Under the pieces are notes generated by a model. The model was not told the origin of the DNA. It saw only the letters and a list, made by a program, of their open reading frames with translations, and did no database searches. Below, one piece after another: positions 5,778 through 13,650 of a stretch of 32,205 bases of DNA. Each line of letters starts with the position of its first letter. Within the stretch, counting starts at the first letter, position 1. The stretch comes from CAZWZG01 sp964638245 (GTDB taxonomy: Bacteria; Pseudomonadota; Alphaproteobacteria; Rhodobacterales; Rhodobacteraceae), in the NCBI GenBank assembly GCA_964638245.1, contig CAZWZG010000016.1, forward strand, positions 1-32,205, given 5' to 3'. A program made the position numbers and the translations under genes.

Positions 5778-6356
5778 CTAACGCTCAAGCACGAGCATGC
5801 CGTCCGCGATCTCGATCCGCTCAAAACGGCTCAGGTAAGCCATGCCGAGGAGAGACCCTTCCATTTCGCCGCCATTGACCGAGACCGGCACGCCGCGGTC
5901 CACGATCGGGCCGAGGGCGACGGTGCTGATGCGCGCGCGGGCCGTTCGCACAGTGCCGTTGGCGGTGTTGGCAACACCAGTGAAGGCCAGCGTATCGAGG
6001 TCGATGCCAACCCGGGCTGCGTCCGCGCGGGTGAGCACGATGTCCGTGGCGCCTGTGTCGACAATGAAATCGACGGGTTCACCGTTGAGGTCCAAGGTTA
6101 GTTGATAGTGGCCATCAAAACTTTGCGGAACGCTGATCGTGCCCTCTTGGGTCACGGCCTGACGCGGGGCGATGTCATCACGGATGTCGCTCCAAAGACC
6201 GACTACGGCGATGGCGCCGACAAAGATAAGGCCCCAAACGGCAGCCTGACGCGCCGTTTTGCCCCAGCTTTGGCGGCCTTCGGCAAAAAACCATCCCCCT
6301 ACGGCGGCAAGGAGCAGGATCAGGTAGAAGAGTTGTGGCCAGCTGACGTTTTCCAT
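5778..6356 (-). CDS. Membrane-anchored retropepsin-like aspartic protease (TIGR02281 type)
   Basis: The 192-aa protein has two N-terminal TM segments, at about residues 8-25 and 38-55. A periplasm-facing retropepsin-like domain covers residues 75-192. The catalytic DTG motif is at 100-102, within VDFIVDTGATDIVLT. The flap-like NTANGTVRTARARIS and the C-terminal EGSLLGMAYLSRFERIEI match the clan AA family common in alphaproteobacteria. Such enzymes work as homodimers with one Asp from each subunit. The substrate is unknown. It lies between ridA and marC on the same strand with 54 bases before it. The family is confident; the physiological role is not established. Confidence 0.9.
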   Translation of the reverse strand: MENVSWPQLFYLILLLAAVGGWFFAEGRQSWGKTARQAAVWGLIFVGAIAVVGLWSDIRDDIAPRQAVTQEGTISVPQSFDGHYQLTLDLNGEPVDFIVDTGATDIVLTRADAARVGIDLDTLAFTGVANTANGTVRTARARISTVALGPIVDRGVPVSVNGGEMEGSLLGMAYLSRFERIEIADGMLVLER

Positions 6357-6410
6357 GGGGAATATATGGGGGCTAACTTGGTGTGCTTCACCCCTTTACT
6401 GACGAAATCG

Positions 6411-7025
6411 TCAGAAGGTGAGGCCCATGGCCTCGCTCAGGCCATCAAGCACGAATTGAACGGCCAGGGCGGCCAGAAGCATGCCCAGAAGGCGCGTGAC
6501 AACGTTGACGCCGGTGGGGCCGAGCAGGCGCTCGATTGTTCCCGCGGTTTGAAACAACAGGAATGTCAGCGCGACGACGCTGGCCATGACAGCATGCACG
6601 GTCGCGACTTCGACCCAGCCGCCGTCATTGATGAGGAGGATCATCGAGGCGATGGCACCGGGACCCGCGATGAGCGGTGTCGCAAGAGGGAAGACGGACG
6701 GGTCTTCGCGGGACTCTTCGGCCTCGTTCTCTCGCCTCGCACGGCGTTTGGAGAAGAGCATTTCAAGAGCTGTCAGAAACAACAGAAGGCCACCCGCGAT
6801 GCGGAAGGCACCCATGGAGATGCCGACAAAGCCGAGGACGGCTTCGCCGAAAAGACCGAAAAGGGTCAACACGAGCAGGCCGATCAGACAGGCGCGCAAG
6901 GCGATGTTGCGGCGTTCCCGCGCTGTCATGCCGGCAGTCAAAGCAACGAAAATCGGCACAAGCCCGATGGGGTCGATGACCACGAAAAGCGTCACGAAGA
7001 TCGGGATCAGGGCGGCTAGCTCCAT
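6411..7025 (-). CDS. marC: MarC family integral membrane protein
   Basis: This 204-aa protein has six predicted TM helices and the MarC/UPF0056 signature segments FVVIDPIGLVPIFVALT near the N-terminus and PLATPLIAGPGAIASMILL in the middle. A charged cytoplasmic loop (SKRRARRENEAEESRED) separates the two three-helix halves. The family was once linked to multiple antibiotic resistance, but E. coli MarC does not confer it; its transport function is unresolved. The gene lies 37 bases downstream of the ABC-F gene and could be co-transcribed with it. The start ATG 7025 gives the usual short N-terminus. Confidence 0.92.
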   Translation of the reverse strand: MELAALIPIFVTLFVVIDPIGLVPIFVALTAGMTARERRNIALRACLIGLLVLTLFGLFGEAVLGFVGISMGAFRIAGGLLLFLTALEMLFSKRRARRENEAEESREDPSVFPLATPLIAGPGAIASMILLINDGGWVEVATVHAVMASVVALTFLLFQTAGTIERLLGPTGVNVVTRLLGMLLAALAVQFVLDGLSEAMGLTF

Positions 7026-7062
7026 GTCAGACCCCGAACGTGTTTATGGGTGAAAGGCGCGA

Positions 7063-8901
7063 TCATGCTTCGGCCTTTTCCAGCGCTTCGAGCGCGGCTT
7101 CCCAAAGCCGTTCGGCGCGTTCCAGACCGTCCTCAACCTCGGCATATTTCTTCTGAAGGTCGATCTGCTCGGCCTCGCGACCCGCTTCGTACATGGCGGG
7201 GTCTGCGAGCTTGGCGGCCATTTTCTCGCGGATGGCTTCAAGCTTGGTCACCCGTTCCTCAGCAGATTTCGCCTTTGTTTGCAAATCGTTGAGATCGATG
7301 GGTTTTGGGGCCTTCTTCGCCTGCTTGGGTGCTTTTGGCGCAGGTTCGCTGAGCAGCATTCGACGATAGGCGTCGAGGTCTTCGTCATACGGGGTCACCG
7401 CGCCGTCTTTGACCAACCACAGACGGTCGGCAACGAGGCTGAGAAGGTGCATGTCGTGGCTGACAAGGATCACTGCGCCGCCATAGGCGGTGAGCGCTTC
7501 GACGAGGGCCTCGCGAGACTCGATGTCGAGGTGGTTGGTGGGCTCGTCGAGGATCAGGAGGTGTGGGGCATCGAGCGTCGCGATCAGCAGGGACAGGCGG
7601 GCTTTTTGGCCGCCCGAAAGCTTGGCGGCGGTGGTTTCGGCTTGCGCGGCCCCGATGCCAAAGCCCGATAGGCGCGCACGGTGTTTGCCCGGGCTCTCGT
7701 CCGGGCGGAGGCGGCGAAGTGTTTCGAGCGGGGTTTCGTCAGGACGCAGTTCTTCAAGCTGGTGCTGGGCGAAGTAGCCGATGCGCAGCTTATTGGAGCG
7801 GGCCAGGCCGCCTTGCATCGCTTCAAGTTTTCCCGCGAAGAGTTTGGAAAGCGTGGACTTTCCTTCGCCATTGCGTCCCAGAAGCGCGATGCGGTCGTCG
7901 TGGTCGATGCGCAGATCGAGACGTCGTAAAACTGGTGTGCCGTCGTAGCCGACAGAGGCCGTATGTGTGGCAAGGATGGGTGGGCTAAGCTCTTCGGGAT
8001 CCGGGAAGGTGAACTTCTTCAGAGCGGCTTCCTGCGGGCTCGTGATCGGCTGCATGCGCGCGATGGCTTTCAGGCGCGATTGTGCCTGACGCGCCTTGTC
8101 GGCCTTGTAGCGGAAGCGATCGACGTAGGATTGCAGGTGCGCGCGCCGTGTTTCCTGTTTCTTGGCTTCAGCCTCGGCAGCGGCGAGGCGGGCGGCGCGG
8201 GTGCGCGCGAATGTGTCGTAGGGACCCTGATAGAGGGTGAGTTTGCGATCCTCGAGATGCAGGATTGACGTCGCCGCGCGATTCAGAAGGCCGCGGTCGT
8301 GGCTGATCGTCACAACCGTGTGGGGGTAGCGCGCGAGATAGGTTTCGAGCCAGAGCGCGCCTTCAAGGTCGAGATAGTTCGTAGGTTCGTCCAGAAGAAG
8401 AAGGTCGGGCGCTGAAAAGAGCACGCCTGCAAGCGCGACGCGCATCCGCCAGCCGCCCGAGAATGCCGAGCAGGGCATGGCTTGCTCGGGTTCTGTGAAC
8501 CCCAACCCTTTGAGGATCGTCGCGGCGCGTGCCTCGGCAGACCATGCGTCGATATCGGCCAGCCGCATCTGGATGTCGGCAATGCGGGTTGGGTCGGTGG
8601 CGGTGTCGGCTTCGGCAAGAAGGGCCGCACGCTCGGTATCGGCCTCCAGAACCGTGTCCAGAAGGGATGTTTCCGATCCCGGCACCTCTTGGGCAACCCC
8701 ACCGATCCGCGCGCCCTTGGGCACCGCGATGTCACCGGATTCAAGGGACAGTTCGTTGCGGATCAGCCGGAACAGCGTGGTTTTGCCCGTGCCATTGCGC
8801 CCCACGAAACCGACCTTGTGGCCGGTGGGTATGACAGCAGAGGCGCCTTCAAAAAGAGGGCGGCCTTCGATGCTGAAGCGGAGATCATGCAAGCGGAGCA
8901 T
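7063..8901 (-). CDS. ABC-F family ATPase, YheS-like
   Basis: This 612-aa soluble protein has two ABC ATPase domains and no TM segment, so it is an ABC-F translation factor rather than a transporter. The first domain has Walker A GRNGTGKT at 34-41, signature FSGGW at 147-151 and Walker B LLLLDEPTN at 167-175. The second has GRNGEGKS at 342-349, LSGGQ at 428-432 and LLILDEPTNHLD at 448-459. Between them, residues 230-300 form the interdomain linker (LQSYVDRFRYKADKARQAQSRLKAI) that enters the ribosomal E site. The C-terminal 80 residues are a charged coiled coil. Order and linker match E. coli YheS most closely. ABC-F proteins of this kind rescue or tune ribosomes; a role in antibiotic resistance is not indicated. 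Confidence 0.92.
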   Translation of the reverse strand: MLRLHDLRFSIEGRPLFEGASAVIPTGHKVGFVGRNGTGKTTLFRLIRNELSLESGDIAVPKGARIGGVAQEVPGSETSLLDTVLEADTERAALLAEADTATDPTRIADIQMRLADIDAWSAEARAATILKGLGFTEPEQAMPCSAFSGGWRMRVALAGVLFSAPDLLLLDEPTNYLDLEGALWLETYLARYPHTVVTISHDRGLLNRAATSILHLEDRKLTLYQGPYDTFARTRAARLAAAEAEAKKQETRRAHLQSYVDRFRYKADKARQAQSRLKAIARMQPITSPQEAALKKFTFPDPEELSPPILATHTASVGYDGTPVLRRLDLRIDHDDRIALLGRNGEGKSTLSKLFAGKLEAMQGGLARSNKLRIGYFAQHQLEELRPDETPLETLRRLRPDESPGKHRARLSGFGIGAAQAETTAAKLSGGQKARLSLLIATLDAPHLLILDEPTNHLDIESREALVEALTAYGGAVILVSHDMHLLSLVADRLWLVKDGAVTPYDEDLDAYRRMLLSEPAPKAPKQAKKAPKPIDLNDLQTKAKSAEERVTKLEAIREKMAAKLADPAMYEAGREAEQIDLQKKYAEVEDGLERAERLWEAALEALEKAEA

Positions 8902-9013
8902 GTCTGGCGATTAGCAGAGAGACCTAGAATGCGAAAGCCCTGCAATGCATGCTCATTGGCGCCAACACTTGCTTGGTGTGTCGACCGTTTAGCCTGTGTC
9001 GAGCCGGCCTGTC

Positions 9014-9400
9014 CTAAGGACATTCGGCCCCGGCGACATCGCGCTTGCCCCCCATCCACTCCCAAGTGTCTTTGACATCAAACACCAGCGAAATTGCGTT
9101 GATCGCAAACAGCAGCGTTGCGTAGGGCGCGCCGAGCTGGGGCCACAGAAGGACCAAGAGCGGTGTCCATAGGATCAGGTGCGAGATCGCCATTATCCGC
9201 GAGAAACCACGCTCAACGACCATGAAGACGGCATTCGGGGCCATTCCACCCACGGCAAGCAGCGCGATCCAAATCCCGTTTGGAGCGCTCAGAAAAAAGA
9301 CTGAGGCAAGGTTTGCAGGTACGAGGATCAGCCCAACCCAGATTTGGACCCAAATCGGAAGGGCACGGTAGCTGTTCCAGATGTCTAGGACGCGGCTCAT
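9014..9400 (-). CDS. Hypothetical 4-TM membrane protein
   Basis: The 128-aa protein has about four hydrophobic helices: residues 17-37 (VQIWVGLILVPANLASVFFL), 43-63 (IWIALLAVGGMAPNAVFMVV), 72-90 (ISHLILWTPLLVLLWP) and 94-108 (YATLLFAINAISLVF). The C-terminus is soluble and ends DVKDTWEWMGGKRDVAGAECP. I cannot assign it to a named family; similar small membrane proteins are common in Rhodobacteraceae. It lies between the ABC-F gene (112 bases downstream, same strand) and divergent ndk (159 bases upstream). Length, composition and codon use support a real gene. Confidence 0.72.
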   Translation of the reverse strand: MSRVLDIWNSYRALPIWVQIWVGLILVPANLASVFFLSAPNGIWIALLAVGGMAPNAVFMVVERGFSRIMAISHLILWTPLLVLLWPQLGAPYATLLFAINAISLVFDVKDTWEWMGGKRDVAGAECP

Positions 9401-9559
9401 TTTGCGACGCTAGCGTCTCGATTGGTGGTGGCACAAGACGGCATCGGGTACAGTTGCAGGGCGATGGCCCTTTCCAAGCGAAGAACCCCATGGTAAGCGG
9501 CGCGCAATCAATTTCGGCGGGGTCAGTCCCGCCTTTTTCGACCAAGAAGGGCAAGAGCC

Positions 9560-9982
9560 ATGGCACTGGAACGCACGTTCTCGATCATCAAACCAGACGC
9601 AACCAAGCGGAACCTCACAGGCAAGATCAATGCCAAGTTCGAGGAAGCTGGACTGCGTATCGTTGCGCAAAAGCGCATTCACATGACCAAGGCGCAGGCG
9701 GGCGCGTTCTATGCCGTTCACGCCGAACGCCCGTTCTATGACGAACTGTGCGAGTTCATGGCCTCGGCTCCGGTCGTTGTTCAGGTTCTTGAAGGCGAAG
9801 GCGCGATTGCTAAGAACCGTGAAGTCATGGGCGCGACCAATCCGGCCGACGCCGACCCCGGCACAATCCGTGCAGAATTTGCGGAATCGGTTGGCGAAAA
9901 CTCTGTCCACGGCTCGGACGCACCTGAGACGGCCGCAGAAGAAATCGCTTATTTCTTCGCGGGCATCGAACTGGTCGGCTGA
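9560..9982 (+). CDS. ndk: Nucleoside diphosphate kinase
   Basis: This 140-aa cytosolic enzyme transfers the gamma phosphate of ATP to nucleoside diphosphates through a phospho-histidine. The catalytic His is H117 in the signature NSVHGSD, and K11 in SIIKPDA is the conserved phosphate-binding Lys. FYDELCEFMASAPVV and GATNPADADPGTIR complete the family pattern, and the length is the bacterial norm. ATG 9560 is preceded by AGAAGGGCAAGA, a usable ribosome-binding site. It is transcribed alone: the upstream neighbour is divergent, and a hairpin with T-run follows 45 bases after the stop. Confidence 0.98.
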   Translation: MALERTFSIIKPDATKRNLTGKINAKFEEAGLRIVAQKRIHMTKAQAGAFYAVHAERPFYDELCEFMASAPVVVQVLEGEGAIAKNREVMGATNPADADPGTIRAEFAESVGENSVHGSDAPETAAEEIAYFFAGIELVG

Positions 9983-10026
9983 GGACGTTCTTGCCTTCGG
10001 CGAGGATATTTATGGACCTTTGGAGA

Positions 10027-10048
10027 GGCGGCCTTCGGGCTGCCTTTT
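10027..10048 (+). terminator. Rho-independent terminator of ndk
   Basis: GGCGGCC (10027-10033), loop TTCG, GGCTGCC (10038-10044), then TTTT. The stem is 7 bp with one G-U pair and a stable tetraloop. It touches the stop codon of the convergent TfoX-domain gene, so it could also stop transcripts from the other side, although no T-run follows in that direction. Confidence 0.85.
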
Positions 10049-10375
10049 CTATTTTGGGCGCACGCCGATCTCGTCGAGGATGCGTTCGATGCCGGTGGGT
10101 TTGTCGGGCATCGTGTTGGCCTTGATCGCGTCGAAACGCGCGCGCAGGCCATCTTTTTCCTTACCCTTGCAGTCATTCCATGGACGCCCTTGCAGGCCCA
10201 TCACCATCGCATAGTAGGCGATGAAATGGGGCCGTGCGCCATTTTGAAGAAGTCGAGCATAGGCCGCATCGGGTCCGATGTTGTGAAGCTCTTCTGCGGT
10301 CGATATGCCGACCGCGTTGAACGCCTCGGCCATGGCCGGGCCAAGATTTCGGATGCTCGTGATCGGCGTGCCCAT
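10049..10375 (-). CDS. TfoX/Sxy C-terminal domain protein
   Basis: The 108-aa protein consists of a TfoX C-terminal domain only. It starts with the helix-hairpin-helix-like IRNLGPAMAEAFNAVGI, followed by TAEELHNIGPDAAYARLL and the diagnostic FIAYYAMVMGLQGRPWND. In gammaproteobacteria TfoX/Sxy activates competence genes, but there it also carries an N-terminal domain that is missing here. Stand-alone C-domain proteins are common in Rhodobacterales and have no defined role. It is convergent with ndk and lies 49 bases downstream of a 39-aa ORF on the same strand, possibly in one transcript. Confidence 0.88.
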   Translation of the reverse strand: MGTPITSIRNLGPAMAEAFNAVGISTAEELHNIGPDAAYARLLQNGARPHFIAYYAMVMGLQGRPWNDCKGKEKDGLRARFDAIKANTMPDKPTGIERILDEIGVRPK

Positions 10376-10424
10376 TGGGGCAGGCTGTCACGACACGTCC
10401 TTGGTTTCCAGCCTAGATGCTGGC

Positions 10425-10544
10425 TCAGATACTGGCCCAGTCGCGGAAGGTGTAGCCGTCGTCCTTGGATGGGGTGTCATCCTTGGGCGCAGGTGTTGCC
10501 GGCGCGGACTGCTTGTCTTCGCGGGGTTTGTTGTCGTCACTCAT
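10425..10544 (-). CDS. Small acidic/charged 39-aa protein
   Basis: ATG 10544 is preceded by AAAGGAGA with a 5-base spacer, one of the best ribosome-binding sites in the window. The product is a hydrophilic, probably disordered chain rich in Asp, Lys and Pro (MSDDNKPREDKQSAPATPAP...) that ends in the sequence DGYTFRDWASI. The patterned C-terminus after a disordered lead suggests a short binding motif. I do not recognise a family. It sits upstream of the TfoX-domain gene on the same strand. Confidence comes from the ribosome-binding site and composition, not from homology. Confidence 0.6.
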   Translation of the reverse strand: MSDDNKPREDKQSAPATPAPKDDTPSKDDGYTFRDWASI

Positions 10545-10790
10545 AACGTCTCCTTTCGGACCACTTGGTCCTGGGTGGCGGCGTCTCTTACACGTTGAGG
10601 CACCAAGCCAGCCTTCAAAGACAGGATCACGCAGACGTGGCCGAATGTGGGCCGCACGGTGCCCGACGTGGCACTTTGTTGCGGCGGAGACGGCCTTGCG
10701 CTCCTATTTATTACCGTAACATGAGTTCGGGTTCTAAGGGCGGAACAGAGCGTTTCCGGCTTGTGGACGATCGGGACCGAGGGCTAGCCT

Positions 10791-12065
10791 GTGGATATGG
10801 ATGATTTAAGAGCCGTCGTGCGGGCGCAAAAAGGTAGCTTGGTCGCAATGACCCAGGACCTGATCGGCTTTCCCACGGTCAACCCCCCGGGGGAAGATTA
10901 CCGCGAGATTTGCGAGTATCTTGCCGCGCGGTTGGGTCGGTCGGGGTTCGAGATCGAACTGATCCGGGGCGAGGGCACGCCCGGCGACAGCGTGGACTAC
11001 CCGCGCTGGAACATCGTGGCGCGTCGGGCGCAAGGCGAGGGGCCTTGCGTGCATTTCAACAGTCATATTGATGTGGTCGAGACCGGCCATGGCTGGACGG
11101 TGGATCCGTTTGGTGGCGAGGTACGCGACGGACGCGTCTATGGGCGTGGGGCCTGTGACATGAAGGGTGGGCTCGCGGCGTCGATCATCGCGGCGGAGGC
11201 TTTCCTTCATGTTCACCCTGATTTCGCAGGCGCAATCGAGATTTCTGGCACCGCGGACGAGGAAACCGGAGGCTATGGTGGCGTCGCCTATCTGGCTGAG
11301 CGAGGGTATTTCTCACCGGATCGCGTGGATCACGTGATCATTCCCGAGCCTTTGAACAAAGATCGTATTTGCCTTGGCCACCGCGGGGTCTGGTGGGCTG
11401 AGATTGAAACGCACGGGCGCATCGCCCATGGCTCGATGCCGTTTCTTGGCGACTGCGCGGTGCGCCATATGGGGGCGGTGATTGCGGAAATGGAAGAGAC
11501 CCTTTTTCCTATCCTGCATAGCCGTGTGACCGAAATGCCGGTTGTGCCCGAAGGCGCGCGTCATGCCACGATGAATATCAACTCGATCCATGGGGGCGAA
11601 GCCGAGATGCCCGAAGGCTTTGACGGCTTTCCCGCACCCAATGTGCCCGACCGATGCCGGATCGTCATCGATCGGCGCTTTTTGGTCGAAGAAGACATCA
11701 AGGATGTGAAGGCCGAGATTAGCGCGTTGATGGAGAGGGTGCAGGATGCCCGCCCCGGGTTCACCTACGAGATACGGGATCTGCACGAGGTGCTGCCAAC
11801 GATGACGGATCAAGGTGCGCCCGTGGTGCGTGCAGTGGAAGAGGGGATCGAAGCCGTGATGGGCGTCGAGGCGCGCTTCATCGCCTCGCCCGGGACCTAT
11901 GACCAAAAGCACATCGATCGGATCGGACGGCTTAAAAACTGCATCGCCTACGGGCCGGGCATTCTGGAACTGGCGCACCAGCCGGATGAATGGGTTGGGA
12001 TCGATGATATGGTGGAGAGTGCTGAGGTGATGGCGCTGGCGACTGCGGCTTTGCTTGAGGGGTGA
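10791..12065 (+). CDS. M20 family metallopeptidase/deacylase (ArgE/DapE type)
   Basis: This 424-aa cytosolic zinc hydrolase cleaves an amide bond in an acylated amino acid or small peptide. The M20 motifs are complete: H92 and D94 in HFNSHIDVV, metal-bridging D123 in GRGACDMKGG, catalytic E157 and ligand E158 in DEETGG, E186 in IPEP, dimer-domain H213 in GRIAHGSMP, and the last ligand H396 in ELAHQPDEW. It is annotated as ArgE/DapE-like by pattern; the true substrate is unknown. The start is GTG 10791, with ATG 10797 as an alternative. A peptide-type ABC importer lies 1.6 kb downstream, which would fit peptide or acyl-amino-acid use, but they are not in one operon. Confidence 0.9.
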   Translation: MDMDDLRAVVRAQKGSLVAMTQDLIGFPTVNPPGEDYREICEYLAARLGRSGFEIELIRGEGTPGDSVDYPRWNIVARRAQGEGPCVHFNSHIDVVETGHGWTVDPFGGEVRDGRVYGRGACDMKGGLAASIIAAEAFLHVHPDFAGAIEISGTADEETGGYGGVAYLAERGYFSPDRVDHVIIPEPLNKDRICLGHRGVWWAEIETHGRIAHGSMPFLGDCAVRHMGAVIAEMEETLFPILHSRVTEMPVVPEGARHATMNINSIHGGEAEMPEGFDGFPAPNVPDRCRIVIDRRFLVEEDIKDVKAEISALMERVQDARPGFTYEIRDLHEVLPTMTDQGAPVVRAVEEGIEAVMGVEARFIASPGTYDQKHIDRIGRLKNCIAYGPGILELAHQPDEWVGIDDMVESAEVMALATAALLEG

Positions 12066-12284
12066 CGCCCGAAGCGAAATCCTGAGTTGGTCAGGAATGC
12101 TCCATTGGCCGGTGCTGAGTGACTAAGGATAACTCGAGATCTATGTTCCGCGAGTTTCCATTGCGTCCGAGTACCCATCTTAAGGGTTGTGCCTAGGTTT
12201 TGGTGGAGGCCCTTGTAGTATTGCAGTCCCATTTCACCGATAAACGACCAAAGTGGGGAACAAGAAAATCAGGGAATAACGAGT

Positions 12285-12979
12285 TTGGTGGCCGAGCAGC
12301 ACATTGGAGTGGCTCTGATTGGGGCTGGAATGATTGCAAGAACGCATGTTCTTGCGCTGAGCGGGCTGCAAAATGTTGCTCGGCTCCGAACAGTCATCTC
12401 GCGCACGCCCGAAAAAGCACTTCATCTTGCAGAGTTTTATGACGGCCCGGCGCCGGAATTCTCATCTGATCTTGAAACAGTCGTAGCTGACCCTTTGATT
12501 TCGGTGGCGATCGTTGCGACGCCTCCGAGTGTGCGCAAAGAGGTGATCGAAGTGCTCGCGAAAGCTGGTAAGCACATACTTCTTGAAAAACCGGTCGCTC
12601 GCACCTTGGAAGAAGCGCAGAAAGTCGTTGAGATTTGCGAGCGCGAAGGCGTGATGCTTGGCATGCTATTCCAACATCGCATGCGCGCCTCTTCAGTTGC
12701 CGCTGCCCGTTACGTTGCGAGTGGGGAACTTGGAGCCCTTGGCGTGGTCGAGATTGCGGTGCCGCTTTGGCGCGACCAAAGCTACTATGACGAACTTGGG
12801 CGCGGGACATATGCTCGGGATGGCGGCGGCGTCATGATAACGAACGCAATTCATAGCATCGACCTTGCCATCAGCCTGACCGGCCCTGTGACACGCGTTC
12901 AGGCGATGACCGCGACCTCGCTCTTGCATCGAATGGAGGCTGAGGATTTCGCAAGTGCTGGGTTGCATTTTTCATGCGG
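12285..12979 (+). CDS. Gfo/Idh/MocA family oxidoreductase, 3' end lost in assembly gap
   Basis: The visible 231 residues are the NAD(P)-binding Rossmann domain and the start of the C-terminal domain of a Gfo/Idh/MocA sugar- or inositol-type dehydrogenase. The dinucleotide motif GAGMIA is near the N-terminus, and LLEKPVARTLEEA carries the conserved EKP. QHRMR and AIHSIDLAISLTGPV (with the family His) follow. The start is TTG 12285 or GTG 12288, with AGGGA upstream. The frame runs into 100 Ns and the last third of the usual ~340 aa is not seen. The gene and the 219 bases before it look less GC-rich than their neighbours. The substrate cannot be told. Confidence 0.88.
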
Positions 12980-13079
12980 NNNNNNNNNNNNNNNNNNNNN
13001 NNNNNNNNNNNNNNNNNNNNNNNNNNNNNNNNNNNNNNNNNNNNNNNNNNNNNNNNNNNNNNNNNNNNNNNNNNNNNNN
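12980..13079. other. Assembly gap (100 Ns)
   Basis: Exactly 100 Ns is a conventional scaffold filler of unknown true length. The gap truncates the Gfo/Idh/MocA gene, and 35 bases after it the stop codon of the DUF2147 gene is reached. Missing sequence may include a repeat or further genes. Confidence 0.99.
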
Positions 13080-13114
13080 GGGGACACGAGACGCAACACT
13101 TGCGTGATCGCCTG

Positions 13115-13504
13115 CTAGTTGACGCGCGTCCAGTCGCCGCCGCAGCGCGTGATGCCAAGGAGCCGTCCGCAAACCTCGAGCGTGTTGCCTTTGAGGGTTA
13201 GGCGCGAATTGTAAGTGCTGTCGCGGTCAGGCGCATAGATTTTGCCGCGCAACTCGGTGCCATTTCCGGTGGGCTTGGTGTCCCAGATGATCTGGCGCCC
13301 GTTGTTGGCGGTTTCCATCGTGTTGCCGTTGGCATCGAATGACTGCACCAAAGTCCCGCAATAGCTGCCATCGCAGACCGAAACGCGGATGATGCCGGTA
13401 TTGCCGTTGTCGTCTGGGGCCGTGCGCCAGTCGCCGCGGATATCCTGGGCAGCTGCCGTGGATGCGACAACGGCCAGGCCGAGGGCCAAAAGCGTGGTTT
13501 TCAT
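13115..13504 (-). CDS. Secreted DUF2147 family protein
   Basis: The 129-aa protein begins with a Sec signal peptide (MKTTLLALGLAVVASTAAAQ, cleavage after AAA or AAAQ). A small beta-rich DUF2147 domain of unknown function follows, with G-D-W-RT at its start (DIRGDWRTAPDDNG), the Cys pair in VSVCDGSYCGTL, GKIYAPDRDSTYNSRLTLKGNTLEVCG and a terminal RCGGDWTRV. The four Cys probably form disulfides in the periplasm. I chose ATG 13504 because GGAGG lies 5 bases upstream and it gives the signal peptide; an in-frame ATG at 13582 would add an unlikely extension. It is divergent from the ABC binding-protein gene across 146 bases. Confidence 0.88.
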   Translation of the reverse strand: MKTTLLALGLAVVASTAAAQDIRGDWRTAPDDNGNTGIIRVSVCDGSYCGTLVQSFDANGNTMETANNGRQIIWDTKPTGNGTELRGKIYAPDRDSTYNSRLTLKGNTLEVCGRLLGITRCGGDWTRVN

Positions 13505-13650
13505 GATGTCCTCCCGATGTTTTTTGCAACGCTTCCCGAGAGCGACGTTTTGAGCAAGCGTGACGTTGCGGCGAGGCGTCAAACAGAACCCTTTGCCATT
13601 CCCGCGATGCCGGGTAGCCTTGGGGCAAAGACAAAACAGGGAGACCGGCC

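Noticed and set aside
6102..7019. Open frame of 305 codons on the plus strand
   Set aside because: It lies opposite the protease and MarC genes, whose proteins match known families. Its own translation is a His/Gly/Asp-rich low-complexity chain typical of antisense frames in GC-rich DNA.
10545..10790. Possible extra gene or structured RNA in the 246-base region
   Set aside because: No ORF with a ribosome-binding site and no convincing long stem was found. It probably holds the promoters of the divergent genes.
12980..13079. Mobile element hidden in the gap
   Set aside because: No terminal repeats or transposase fragments are visible on either flank, so this cannot be supported from the sequence.
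13080..13118. Apparent continuation of the oxidoreductase frame after the Ns
   Set aside because: The gap length is a filler value, so the frame after it is arbitrary. The 12 residues there do not resemble the family C-terminus.
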